From DASQWC01 sp035640475 (GTDB lineage Bacteria > Actinomycetota > JAICYB01): 9,376 nt of DNA. The number at the start of each line of letters is the position of its first letter. Within the stretch, counting starts at the first letter, position 1. The notes beneath the pieces were generated by a model. The model ran no database searches, was not told where the DNA came from, and worked only from the letters and a program-made list of their open reading frames with translations. The position numbers were made by a program, and so were the translations under genes. Below are positions 1-5,754 of this stretch, piece by piece. The DNA lies in contig DASQWC010000155.1 in assembly GCA_035640475.1 (NCBI GenBank), forward strand, positions 1 to 9,376, written 5' to 3'.

Positions 1-132
1 GGCGACGCCGCCACCTGATTCGATGGCTTCGAGCCGGTCGGCCATGCGCTCGAACGCGCCGGCCAACCGGTCCACGGACTCCTGAAGGGCCCGTGCCGAG
101 TCTCGACTGCCCCCGCTACGCCGTGTCGCCAA
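1..132 (-). CDS. Partial coiled-coil-like protein (N-terminal part), runs off left edge
   Basis: A minus-strand frame is open to the left edge. Its readable part ends in a heptad-like, amphipathic stretch (ALQESVDRLAGAFERMAD, then RLEAIE) followed by a Gly-rich tail, which looks like a short coiled coil. The start is uncertain. A TTG at 132-130 follows a GGGAGG purine run with short (4 nt) spacing. A GTG at 75-73 follows AGGAG with only 3 nt. An ATG at 45-43 is also in frame. The frame has no stop upstream for at least another 60 bases, so a longer N-terminus cannot be ruled out. I do not recognise the family. It is divergent from the oxidoreductase gene to its right. The composition reads as coding, but with so little sequence the call is tentative. 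Confidence 0.45.
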   Translation of the reverse strand, partial: MATRRSGGSRDSARALQESVDRLAGAFERMADRLEAIESGGGVA

Positions 133-282
133 GCCCCCTCCCAAGGACCGGCTCTGCTTCTCAGGATCGCGCGCCGGCGCGTCCCTGTGACTTGAATCGC
201 CAGTCAAGTGATACCCCGGACGCTCCGAATGCGCAACCCGTGCACTGGCGGGCTCTCCAGCGGCCCGCGTACGGTGGGCGTG
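133..282. other. Divergent intergenic region with a short inverted repeat
   Basis: About 150 bases separate the left-edge minus-strand frame from the likely start of the F420 enzyme, so promoters for both should lie here. I see no convincing -35/-10 pair. The only structure is ACTTGA (190-195) and TCAAGT (204-209), a perfect 6-bp inverted repeat with an 8-nt centre. It might be an operator, but the match is short enough to arise by chance. Confidence 0.3.
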
Positions 283-1167
283 ATGCGGGTCGGGGTGTTC
301 GTGGGGACGCAATCTCTGGACGACTTCGTTGCCCAGGTCCGTTCGGCTGCCGACGCAGGCTTTGCCTCGGCCTGGGCGCCGCAGATCTTCGGCCTCGACG
401 CCCTCAACGCGCTGGCCGTCGCCGGACGCGAGGTCTCCGGCATCGAGCTCGGGACGGCCGTCGTCCCGACCTACCCACGGCATCCGATGACGCTCGCCAT
501 CCAGGCGCTCACGACGCAGGCGGCGTGCAGCGGACGGCTCACGCTCGGCATCGGCCTGTCGCATCAGGTCGTCGTCGAGAACATGTGGGGCTACGACTTC
601 GGCAAGCCGGCCCGGCACATGCGCGAGTACCTGTCGGTTCTCCTGCCGCTGATGCGTGACAAGTCGATCGCGTTCGTGGGACAGACGCTCAAGGCGATGG
701 GGCAGCTCCAGGTCAACACCGATCCGCCGCCGGTTCTGCTTGCGGCGCTGGCGCCGCGGATGCTGGCGCTCGCCGGAGCCCTCGCCGACGGCACGATCAC
801 CTGGATGACCGGCCCCAAGACGGTCGGCGGTCACGTCGTCCCGCACATCACACAAGCGGCCGACGAAGCCGGACGGTCCTCGCCGCGCGTCGTCGTCGCG
901 CTGCCGGTGGCGGTGACCAGCAACGAGGCCGAGGCCCGTGAGCGGGCCGCGAATGCCTTCGTGATCTACGGACAGCTGCCGTCCTATCGCGCCATGCTCG
1001 ACCGCGAGGGCGCCGAAGGGCCCGCCGACGTGGCCATCGTCGGCGACGCGGCGTCGGTGCGGGCGCAGGTCGAACAGGTCTTCGCGCAAGGCGCAACGGA
1101 TTTCGTCGCGGTTCCCTTCATGGAGACCGAGCGGACGCTTGCGCTGGTGGCCGACATCGCAACGTGA
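283..1167 (+). CDS. LLM-class F420-dependent oxidoreductase (luciferase-like fold)
   Basis: This is a predicted flavin/F420-dependent oxidoreductase of the bacterial luciferase-like superfamily, a soluble TIM-barrel enzyme. It resembles the actinobacterial subfamily I know as the MSMEG_4879-like group. Supporting stretches are the N-terminal strand MRVGVFVG, VAGREVSGIELGTAVVPTYP, the GRLTLGIGLSH segment (about residues 85-94), ARHMREYLSVLLPL, and the C-terminal ATDFVAVPF. I chose ATG 283 (294 aa) because homologues begin with MR-x-GVF and GGTGGG (273-278) lies just upstream. A longer GTG start at 208 would add 25 residues that look non-conserved. The stop overlaps the start of the next gene by 4 nt (GTGA), implying translational coupling. 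The substrate is unknown; the cofactor is inferred from family membership. Confidence 0.88.
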   Translation: MRVGVFVGTQSLDDFVAQVRSAADAGFASAWAPQIFGLDALNALAVAGREVSGIELGTAVVPTYPRHPMTLAIQALTTQAACSGRLTLGIGLSHQVVVENMWGYDFGKPARHMREYLSVLLPLMRDKSIAFVGQTLKAMGQLQVNTDPPPVLLAALAPRMLALAGALADGTITWMTGPKTVGGHVVPHITQAADEAGRSSPRVVVALPVAVTSNEAEARERAANAFVIYGQLPSYRAMLDREGAEGPADVAIVGDAASVRAQVEQVFAQGATDFVAVPFMETERTLALVADIAT

Positions 1168-1973
1168 GCAAGCGGACCAAGATCCGAGGCTGGCGCAAGA
1201 TCGCCAGCGCAACGTGGGGCCCGCCGAACGATCCACATATCTACGGCGATCTCGATATCGACGCGACGAACATCCTGGCATTCATCGACGAGGCCCGTGA
1301 GGCGACCGGTGAGCGGATAACCGTTACCCACGTCGTCGGAAAGGCCGTTGCGTACGCGCTCGAGCAACATCCCGACCTCAACGTCCGGATGTATCGCGGT
1401 CACTTCATCGAGCGCGACACCGTCGACATCTTCTTCATCGTCTCGTCGGGCCAGGGCTCGGATCTGTCGGGTGTGAAGGTGGAGAACGCCGACCGCAAGT
1501 CCGTCGTCGAGATCGCCGCGGAGCTCGGGGGCCGGGCCAAGACGATCCGTACCGGAGACGACCCAGAGTTCGGCAAGACGAAGTCGATGCTCGCCCGCAC
1601 ACCATTGCGCGCCCTCGGCGCCATGATGCGCCTGGCGGCGTGGCTCACGTCCGACCGCGACATGCACCTGCCCAAGCAAGGGCTGCCGAGGCAGCCGTTC
1701 GGGAGCGCGATGATCACGTCTGTCGGAATGTTCGGCATCCAGCGCGGCTATGCGCCGCTGTCGCCGTACTACCGCATCCCATTCCTCGTGCTCGTCGGAG
1801 AAGTGACGCAGAGGCCGGTTGTTGTGGACGAGCAAGTTGTCGCGAGGCCGATCCTGACCATCACCGCGACGATGGACCACCGCTACGTCGACGGTTTTCA
1901 CGCGTCGCGGCTGGCTCGCAGCGTCCGGGAATACCTCGAGGACCCGAAACGTCACGAGCCGGCGCTTCGATAG
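1164..1973 (+). CDS. 2-oxoacid dehydrogenase E2-type acyltransferase, catalytic domain only
   Basis: This 269-aa protein belongs to the E2/chloramphenicol-acetyltransferase fold. The diagnostic active-site motif is DHRYVDG at residues 238-244, with H239 and D243 as catalytic residues. Other family signatures are VVGKAVAYAL (57-66), VDIFFIV, GSAMITSVGMFG (180-191) and PFLVLVGEV. It lacks the N-terminal lipoyl domain and the E1/E3-binding domain of a true E2, so it cannot act as a normal swinging-arm E2 by itself. It may transfer acyl groups from another carrier or CoA. It starts with GTG at 1164, overlapping the stop of the F420 enzyme by 4 nt, so the two are probably co-translated and may share a pathway. 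The acyl substrate is unknown. No E1 or E3 gene is visible nearby. Confidence 0.85.
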   Translation: MSKRTKIRGWRKIASATWGPPNDPHIYGDLDIDATNILAFIDEAREATGERITVTHVVGKAVAYALEQHPDLNVRMYRGHFIERDTVDIFFIVSSGQGSDLSGVKVENADRKSVVEIAAELGGRAKTIRTGDDPEFGKTKSMLARTPLRALGAMMRLAAWLTSDRDMHLPKQGLPRQPFGSAMITSVGMFGIQRGYAPLSPYYRIPFLVLVGEVTQRPVVVDEQVVARPILTITATMDHRYVDGFHASRLARSVREYLEDPKRHEPALR

Positions 1974-1980
1974 CCCGGAC

Positions 1981-2009
1981 CAATCCGCCGGCAGTTTCCG
2001 GCGCGAATA
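1981..2009 (+). promoter_or_regulatory. Predicted SigK-type promoter of the sigma/anti-sigma operon (autoregulation)
   Basis: The -35-like box CAATCC (1981-1986) is followed by exactly 17 nt and the -10-like box CGAATA (2004-2009). This differs by one base from the CCATCC-N17-CGAATA pattern found twice at 4112-4173. Transcription should begin near 2016, giving a leader of about 17 nt before the ATG at 2033. A 6-bp inverted repeat (CGCCGG at 1986-1991, CCGGCG at 1998-2003) fills the spacer and may be coincidental. The match suggests that the sigma factor drives its own operon. Confidence 0.7.
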
Positions 2010-2032
2010 CCGGCCAAGCCCCATGGTGAGAC

Positions 2033-2587
2033 ATGAGTGACGACGTCGCGCTGCTCAAGCGCATCCGGGACGGCGACAAGGGGGCATTTCGCGTGCTGGC
2101 CGAGCGACTGGCTCCAACCGCGCTGGCGGTCGCGACGCGCGTCACCGCCAACCGCGATCTGGCCGAGGAAGCCGTCCAGGAGGCGTTCGTCGACGTCTGG
2201 AGACAATGCGACCGGTTCGACGTCCGCCGCGGCGGACTCCGGCAGTGGGTGCTCGGTGTCGTCCATCACAAGGCCGTCGACGCCGTTCGCCGCGAACGTG
2301 CCGCCGTCGATGCCGCGCGGAAGGCACCGGAGCCGGCCGCGGCACCCGATCCGGAGGAGGCGGGCTGGGTCTCGGACCGGCGTGAGCGCGTTCTCAAGGC
2401 CATCGAGCAGCTTTCGCCGGCGCAGCGCGAAGCGATCATGCTCGCGTACTTCGGCGGGCTCACCTACCGGCAGGTCGCGCAGCGGCTTCGCATCCCGGAA
2501 GGGACGGCGAAGTCGCGCTTGCGCGACGGGCTGATGACGTTGCGCGGGCTCTTGGAGCGGTTCGGGATGGGGTGGAGCCATGACTGA
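2033..2587 (+). CDS. sigK: ECF RNA polymerase sigma factor, SigK-like
   Basis: This 184-aa extracytoplasmic-function sigma factor would direct RNA polymerase to a stress regulon. Region 2 spans about residues 15-90, including AEEAVQEAFVDVWRQ and the -10-reading helix around QWVLGVVHHKAVDAVRRER. Region 4 spans about 120-175, with LTYRQVAQRLRIPEGTAKSRLRDGL as the helix-turn-helix that reads the -35 box. The acidic Ala/Pro linker (92-112) between them is typical. Length and the ..LAYFGGLTY.. segment resemble mycobacterial SigK, and the next gene is an RskA-type anti-sigma factor. Only one Cys (C59) is present, so a two-cysteine disulfide switch like that described for M. tuberculosis SigK is unlikely here. 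The ATG at 2033 is preceded only by GGTGAG at very short distance. The 3' end overlaps the anti-sigma gene by 8 nt. Confidence 0.92.
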   Translation: MSDDVALLKRIRDGDKGAFRVLAERLAPTALAVATRVTANRDLAEEAVQEAFVDVWRQCDRFDVRRGGLRQWVLGVVHHKAVDAVRRERAAVDAARKAPEPAAAPDPEEAGWVSDRRERVLKAIEQLSPAQREAIMLAYFGGLTYRQVAQRLRIPEGTAKSRLRDGLMTLRGLLERFGMGWSHD

Positions 2588-3239
2588 CGGCAATCACACT
2601 GAAGTGCAGAGCCTGCTCGGAGCGTTCGTCCTGAACGCCGTCTCGGCCTCCGAGCACAGGTTGGTCGAGCGCCACCTGGAGTCGTGTGCGGAATGTGCAC
2701 GCGAAGTCGGCCTGCTGCGAGAGGCTTCCTCCGAGCTCGCCTGGCTCCCGGCTCCCGAGGACGCCGGCGAGCTCGTCGAGCGGATCTCGGCCGCTTTGCC
2801 GCCGCGTCCACGTCGCATCGTCGTGCGTGCGCTGTCGGCCGTTGCGGCGGTTGCCGTCGCGGCGGCGGGGTTCCTCGGCGCCTCGCTGGTGCGGGAGCGA
2901 GACCGCTCAGACGACTTGGCGGCGATCGTGGCCGAAGCTGGGCGAAGCGTGCGGCTGCACCCGCAAGCATCGGGGTTCGAGGGCAACGGGAATCTCTTCC
3001 TGACGGGGAAGCGCGCGGCACTGGTTCTTGACGACGTGCCGCCCCCCGGACGCGGACGCTCCTATCAGCTGTGGGCGGTCAGCGGCGACAAGCCGGTGTC
3101 GATGGCCGTCGTCGACGGCAAGACGCGGATCGTCCGGCTCTTCGAGTGGTCGGGAGTCGCCGACTCGTTCGCGGTGACTATCGAGCCGTCGGGTGGATCT
3201 CCGGTGCCGACGTCTGATCCGGTGCTCGCGGGAAGTTAA
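2580..3239 (+). CDS. rskA: RskA-like membrane anti-sigma factor with zinc-binding N-terminus
   Basis: This 219-aa single-pass membrane protein is predicted to hold the upstream sigma factor inactive. The cytoplasmic N-terminus has the zinc anti-sigma motif H32-x3-C36-x2-C39 (HLESCAEC). One transmembrane helix lies at about 82-104 (VVRALSAVAAVAVAAAGFLG). The extracytoplasmic C-terminus (about 140-219) matches the RskA domain: LDDVPPPGRGRSYQLWAVSG and FAVTIEPSGGSPVPTSDPV. In this family the signal is released by stepwise proteolysis on the outer side and in the membrane; the signal here is unknown. The start at 2580 overlaps the sigma gene by 8 nt, giving coupled synthesis. Its TAA stop (3237-3239) overlaps the stop of the convergent desaturase gene in a shared TTAA. 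Confidence 0.92.
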   Translation: MTDGNHTEVQSLLGAFVLNAVSASEHRLVERHLESCAECAREVGLLREASSELAWLPAPEDAGELVERISAALPPRPRRIVVRALSAVAAVAVAAAGFLGASLVRERDRSDDLAAIVAEAGRSVRLHPQASGFEGNGNLFLTGKRAALVLDDVPPPGRGRSYQLWAVSGDKPVSMAVVDGKTRIVRLFEWSGVADSFAVTIEPSGGSPVPTSDPVLAGS

Positions 3240-4105
3240 GAGCCGCCCGCGCTGCGCAGCGCCTGCTCCAGCCGGCGGCGCATCGGCGCGACGCCATCCA
3301 GGCCCGGCAGGCTCGCGACTTGCGCGTCCACCTTCTCGACGAGGTCGCGGTCTCGCTCGTCGCGGAACAGATAGAGGATGACGCGGTCCGCGCCGTCGCT
3401 TCCGGCAAAGTTCTCGCCGACGATGCCCCACCATCTCGTCATCGCGATGCGCGCGGCCTTCCGGGCCCGCGGATTCGTCGCGAGGTACGACTCGGCAATC
3501 CTCCGGTAGAAGCGTGCGTGGTGGCCTTCCTCGCTCATCAGATGGCGCAGCAACGGGTCGAGCACGGGATGCGGCTCCGGGACGTTGATTTTCGTGAGCA
3601 GGCTGCCATAGCCGCGCAGCGTCATGACTTCGTTGCGGAAGCCGATGCACGCGTAGACGGCCGGGTAGACGTCGCGCGCCAGCGAACCGGCCACACCCGC
3701 GACCAAGTGTCCGTGTCTGTCGATGAACGAGAGTTGCGCGCGCCGCGCATCCTGCGTTCGCGCTCGCGTCGACACCTTGATTCCGCGGTACTCGTCGAGG
3801 AACCGGTGGAGCGCGATCCCGTGCCAGTTCTCCTGGACGCCCCAGCCGGCGGCGAAGTCGGTGCGCTCCGTCGACGCGCGCACGGCGGGTGATGCCAGCG
3901 CAAGGTGAAGATAGCCGGCGCAGACGTGGCCCTCGATGAGGTCCATGTACTCGAGCGTCGCGATCGCGTCGTCGCCGAGGACGCGCTCGGCGCAGCGGTG
4001 CCACGGGATCTGTTCGAACCACGACGGCTGCGCCTGAAGCATCGCCGGCGGCAGCCCAAGGTCGTACTCGGTGGTGTGGACGTCGCTCCGCGCGTCGATC
4101 GTCAT
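3236..4105 (-). CDS. Ferritin-like diiron protein, acyl-ACP desaturase (fatty acid desaturase type 2) family
   Basis: This 289-aa soluble helical protein is predicted to insert a double bond into an acyl chain using a diiron centre, oxygen and an electron donor. Candidate iron ligands are E52 or E59 in the first core helix, E92-x2-H95 (ENWH), E159 (FRNEVMTLRG) and E192-x2-H195 or E193-x2-H196 (SEEGHH). The 33-residue spacing from E159 to E192 equals that between the matching ligands of plant acyl-ACP desaturase (E196 and E229, from memory). I chose ATG 4105 because the upstream frame contains promoter sequence and the -10 box ends 6 nt before it; a leaderless mRNA also explains the missing ribosome-binding site. 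Another diiron oxygenase activity is possible. Electron donor and substrate are not visible in the window. Confidence 0.82.
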   Translation of the reverse strand: MTIDARSDVHTTEYDLGLPPAMLQAQPSWFEQIPWHRCAERVLGDDAIATLEYMDLIEGHVCAGYLHLALASPAVRASTERTDFAAGWGVQENWHGIALHRFLDEYRGIKVSTRARTQDARRAQLSFIDRHGHLVAGVAGSLARDVYPAVYACIGFRNEVMTLRGYGSLLTKINVPEPHPVLDPLLRHLMSEEGHHARFYRRIAESYLATNPRARKAARIAMTRWWGIVGENFAGSDGADRVILYLFRDERDRDLVEKVDAQVASLPGLDGVAPMRRRLEQALRSAGGS

Positions 4106-4111
4106 CTGTCG

Positions 4112-4140
4112 TATTCGCAGAATGTCCCCAGCACGGATGG
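4112..4140 (-). promoter_or_regulatory. Predicted SigK-type promoter of the desaturase gene
   Basis: Read on the minus strand: -35 CCATCC (4140-4135), 17-nt spacer (4134-4118), -10 CGAATA (4117-4112). Only 6 nt separate the -10 from the ATG at 4105, so transcription should start at or beside the start codon. Box sequences and spacer are identical in kind to the cupredoxin promoter on the other strand. Confidence 0.78.
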
Positions 4141-4152
4141 ATTTCCATCCGT
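4133..4152. repeat. Perfect palindrome formed by two back-to-back -35 elements
   Basis: ACGGATGGA (4133-4141) and TCCATCCGT (4144-4152) are perfect reverse complements around a TT centre. The element sits in the middle of the 75-bp divergent gap, 27 nt from one start codon and 28 nt from the other. Each arm contains a CCATCC -35 box, one per strand, so the dyad is best explained as overlapping divergent promoters. A regulator binding the same dyad is possible. Confidence 0.85.
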
Positions 4153-4173
4153 TCTTGCGGTCTTGCACGAATA
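4145..4173 (+). promoter_or_regulatory. Predicted SigK-type promoter of the cupredoxin/His-lipoprotein operon
   Basis: -35 CCATCC (4145-4150), 17-nt spacer (4151-4167), -10 CGAATA (4168-4173). The ATG of the cupredoxin follows 7 nt after the -10, predicting a leaderless transcript, and indeed no Shine-Dalgarno sequence precedes that ATG. Confidence 0.78.
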
Positions 4174-4180
4174 GGCCGCG

Positions 4181-4489
4181 ATGAGAGCATCCGTCGCGCT
4201 GCTGATCGCGTTTGCGCTGACCGCATGTGGAGGGCCCGGGGACACGGAGGTGCTCGTGAAGGGCTTCCGTTTCCAGCCTCGTGAGGTCACCGTCGGCATC
4301 GGCGAAACGGTGACGTGGTCGCAGCAGGACGACACGCTGCACACGGTCACCTCTGAGGGCCTGTTCGACAGCAAGGACCTCGCTCAGGGCGAGACGTTCT
4401 CGTTCACGTTCGAGCGGGCGGGCTCATACCGCTACCTGTGCGAGAAGCATCCCGAAGGCATGCGCGGAACCGTGACCGTGACCGAGTGA
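4181..4489 (+). CDS. Cupredoxin (plastocyanin-like type 1 copper) lipoprotein
   Basis: This 102-aa small blue-copper protein is predicted to be lipid-anchored on the outer face of the membrane. The signal peptide ends in the lipobox LTAC with C16 as the lipidated residue. The cupredoxin domain (about 22-102) carries a complete type 1 copper site: H54 (DTLHTV), C87, H90 and M94 in the C-x2-H-x3-M arrangement (CEKHPEGM). GFRFQPREVTVGIGETVTW is the usual N-terminal strand pair. The likely role is electron transfer or copper binding; the partner is unknown. It is the first gene of a two-gene unit with the His-rich lipoprotein 15 nt downstream, and is driven by the SigK-type promoter at 4145-4173. 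The start at 4181 is supported by signal peptide position and promoter geometry. Confidence 0.9.
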   Translation: MRASVALLIAFALTACGGPGDTEVLVKGFRFQPREVTVGIGETVTWSQQDDTLHTVTSEGLFDSKDLAQGETFSFTFERAGSYRYLCEKHPEGMRGTVTVTE

Positions 4490-4491
4490 GG

Positions 4492-4498
4492 AAAGGAG
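4492..4498 (+). promoter_or_regulatory. Strong ribosome-binding site of the duplicated His-lipoprotein
   Basis: AAAGGAG lies 6 nt before the ATG at 4505 and fixes that start. Its strength contrasts with the SD-less, probably leaderless cupredoxin start at the head of the same operon. Confidence 0.8.
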
Positions 4499-4504
4499 TT
4501 CCGG

Positions 4505-5713
4505 ATGCATAAGCGTTGGATGAAGCCTGTCGTCGCACTCGCGGTTGTCGCCGTCTTGGCGTCGGCGTGCGGTAGCGAGGGCGGCGAGGAAGCAAGCGGC
4601 GACACGAAAGCCTCCGTGACGGCGGCGACCGGGCTGCGGACAACCTTGTTCAAGCTGCTGGGCGAGCATGTGAATCTCGCGGCGGCGGCAGCCGGTCGCG
4701 CCCTCGCAGGGAACACGCCCGCCTTCGAGGCCGCGGCGGCCGCGCTCGACGGCAATTCGAACGACATCGCAGCTGCCATCGGCTCCGTGTACGGGAACGA
4801 GACGCAGCAGGCGTTCGATCCGCTGTGGCGCAAGCACATCGGGTTCGTGGTCGGCTACGTCCAGGGCAAGGGTGCGAACGACCAGTCCAAGCAGGACAAA
4901 GCCGTTGCCGATCTCACGGCGTACGCGGGCGAGTTCGGTGCGGTCATCGAGAGCGTTACCGAGAACCGGCTGACAAAAGATGCCGTGCAGGGTCTCGTGT
5001 CCGAACACGTCGGCACCCTGAAGACCGTCATCGATGACTTCGCCGCGAAAGACTTCGGGAAGGGCTACCAGGACCTGCGGACGGCGTACACCCACATGTC
5101 GATGATTGGGGACGCACTGGCCGGCGCGATCGCCGACCAGAAGCCCGACGCGGTCGAGCAAGGCGACCCGGCGACGCCCGTTGGCGATCTCCAAGTCACG
5201 CTGTTCAGGCTCTTCGCCGAACACGTGAGTCTTGCCGCCGCCGCGACCGGGCAAGCGTTGGCGGGTAACACGCCGGCGTTTGAAGGCGCGGCGAAGGCGC
5301 TCGAGGGCAACTCGAACGACATAGCCGGTGCCGTCGGATCGGTGTACGGCGACGAGACGCAGCAGGCGTTCGATCCGCTGTGGAAGAAGCACATCGGGTT
5401 CTTCGTCGACTACACGACCGGTAAAGCGGCCAACGACCAAGCCAAGCAGGACAAAGCCGTCGCCGATCTCACTGCTTACGCAAACGAGTTCGGCGCGGTA
5501 ATCGAGAGCGTCACGGAGAAGCGTCTGACGAAGGCCGCGGTGTCGGAGCTCGTCACGGCCCACATTCTCGGACTGAAGGACGTCGTCGACGGCTTCGCGG
5601 CCGAGGACTTCGCGAAGGCGTACCCGGCCCTGCGCACGGCCTACGGCCACATGCAGATGATCGGGGACGCGCTTGCGGGCGCGATCGTCGATCAGTTCCC
5701 GGACAAGTACTAG
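4505..5713 (+). CDS. Lipoprotein with tandem four-histidine helical domains
   Basis: This 402-aa exported lipoprotein has signal peptide residues 1-21, a lipobox ending at C22 (LASAC) and a short acidic linker. Two all-helical repeats follow, residues 43-215 and 228-400. They align without a gap at an offset of exactly 185 residues and are about three quarters identical by my count. Each carries four conserved histidines: H55, H111, H168, H197 and H240, H296, H353, H382, in contexts EH, KH, (S)EH/(T)AH and (T/G)HM. Helix breaks suggest a four-helix bundle with possibly one His per helix, a plausible metal or haem site. The sequence resembles a family I recall in Gram-positive bacteria under uninformative or copper-related names; I cannot confirm a function. 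It probably shares the cupredoxin transcript. Copper or iron handling is inference from His content and neighbour. Confidence 0.82.
   Translation: MHKRWMKPVVALAVVAVLASACGSEGGEEASGDTKASVTAATGLRTTLFKLLGEHVNLAAAAAGRALAGNTPAFEAAAAALDGNSNDIAAAIGSVYGNETQQAFDPLWRKHIGFVVGYVQGKGANDQSKQDKAVADLTAYAGEFGAVIESVTENRLTKDAVQGLVSEHVGTLKTVIDDFAAKDFGKGYQDLRTAYTHMSMIGDALAGAIADQKPDAVEQGDPATPVGDLQVTLFRLFAEHVSLAAAATGQALAGNTPAFEGAAKALEGNSNDIAGAVGSVYGDETQQAFDPLWKKHIGFFVDYTTGKAANDQAKQDKAVADLTAYANEFGAVIESVTEKRLTKAAVSELVTAHILGLKDVVDGFAAEDFAKAYPALRTAYGHMQMIGDALAGAIVDQFPDKY
4631..5704 (+). repeat. In-frame tandem duplication, 555-bp period
   Basis: Copies 4631-5149 and 5186-5704 are in register at a 555-bp offset with no indel, joined by a 36-bp linker encoding a Pro/Asp/Glu-rich hinge. 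Blocks such as the one encoding ETQQAFDPLW are nearly identical, while other codons have drifted. This points to an established internal duplication rather than a fresh one. Confidence 0.9.
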
Positions 5714-5716
5714 CGT

Positions 5717-5754
5717 CGCGGGTGCGGCCGAGAGCTATCTCGGCCGCACCCGCG
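5717..5754. terminator. Bidirectional hairpin terminator between convergent genes
   Basis: A perfect 17-bp GC-rich stem (5717-5733 with 5738-5754) closes a GCTA loop (5734-5737). It starts 3 nt after the stop of the His-lipoprotein. The TAG stop of the convergent lipoprotein (5737-5735) lies inside the loop, so the right arm also encodes that protein's last residues. No T-tract follows on either strand, as is common in high-GC actinobacteria, so intrinsic termination is likely but not certain. Confidence 0.8.

Noticed and set aside
984..2024. Long open minus-strand frame opposite the E2 gene
   Set aside because: It is Arg/Asp/His-rich low-complexity translation typical of the antisense of GC-rich genes; the plus-strand gene has a clear active-site motif.
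3249..3262. Perfect 14-bp palindrome GCGCTGCGCAGCGC near the convergent stop codons
   Set aside because: It lies within the last codons of the desaturase (ALRSA), gives almost no loop, and a related CGCTGCGCAGCG occurs inside otsB; likely GC-rich codon use rather than a terminator.
4133..4152. Reading the palindrome as a TetR-type repressor operator
   Set aside because: Both arms are accounted for by divergent -35 boxes with correctly spaced -10 boxes, and no regulator of that type is encoded in the window; not excluded, but less economical.
2907..4226. Minus-strand open frame spanning the desaturase and part of the anti-sigma gene
   Set aside because: It is out of frame with the diiron motifs and Arg/Pro-rich; it also crosses the convergent junction and the divergent promoter.
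4424..5650. Minus-strand open frame containing an internal repeat
   Set aside because: The repeat is simply the antisense shadow of the duplicated His-lipoprotein; the plus strand has the signal peptide, RBS and operon context.
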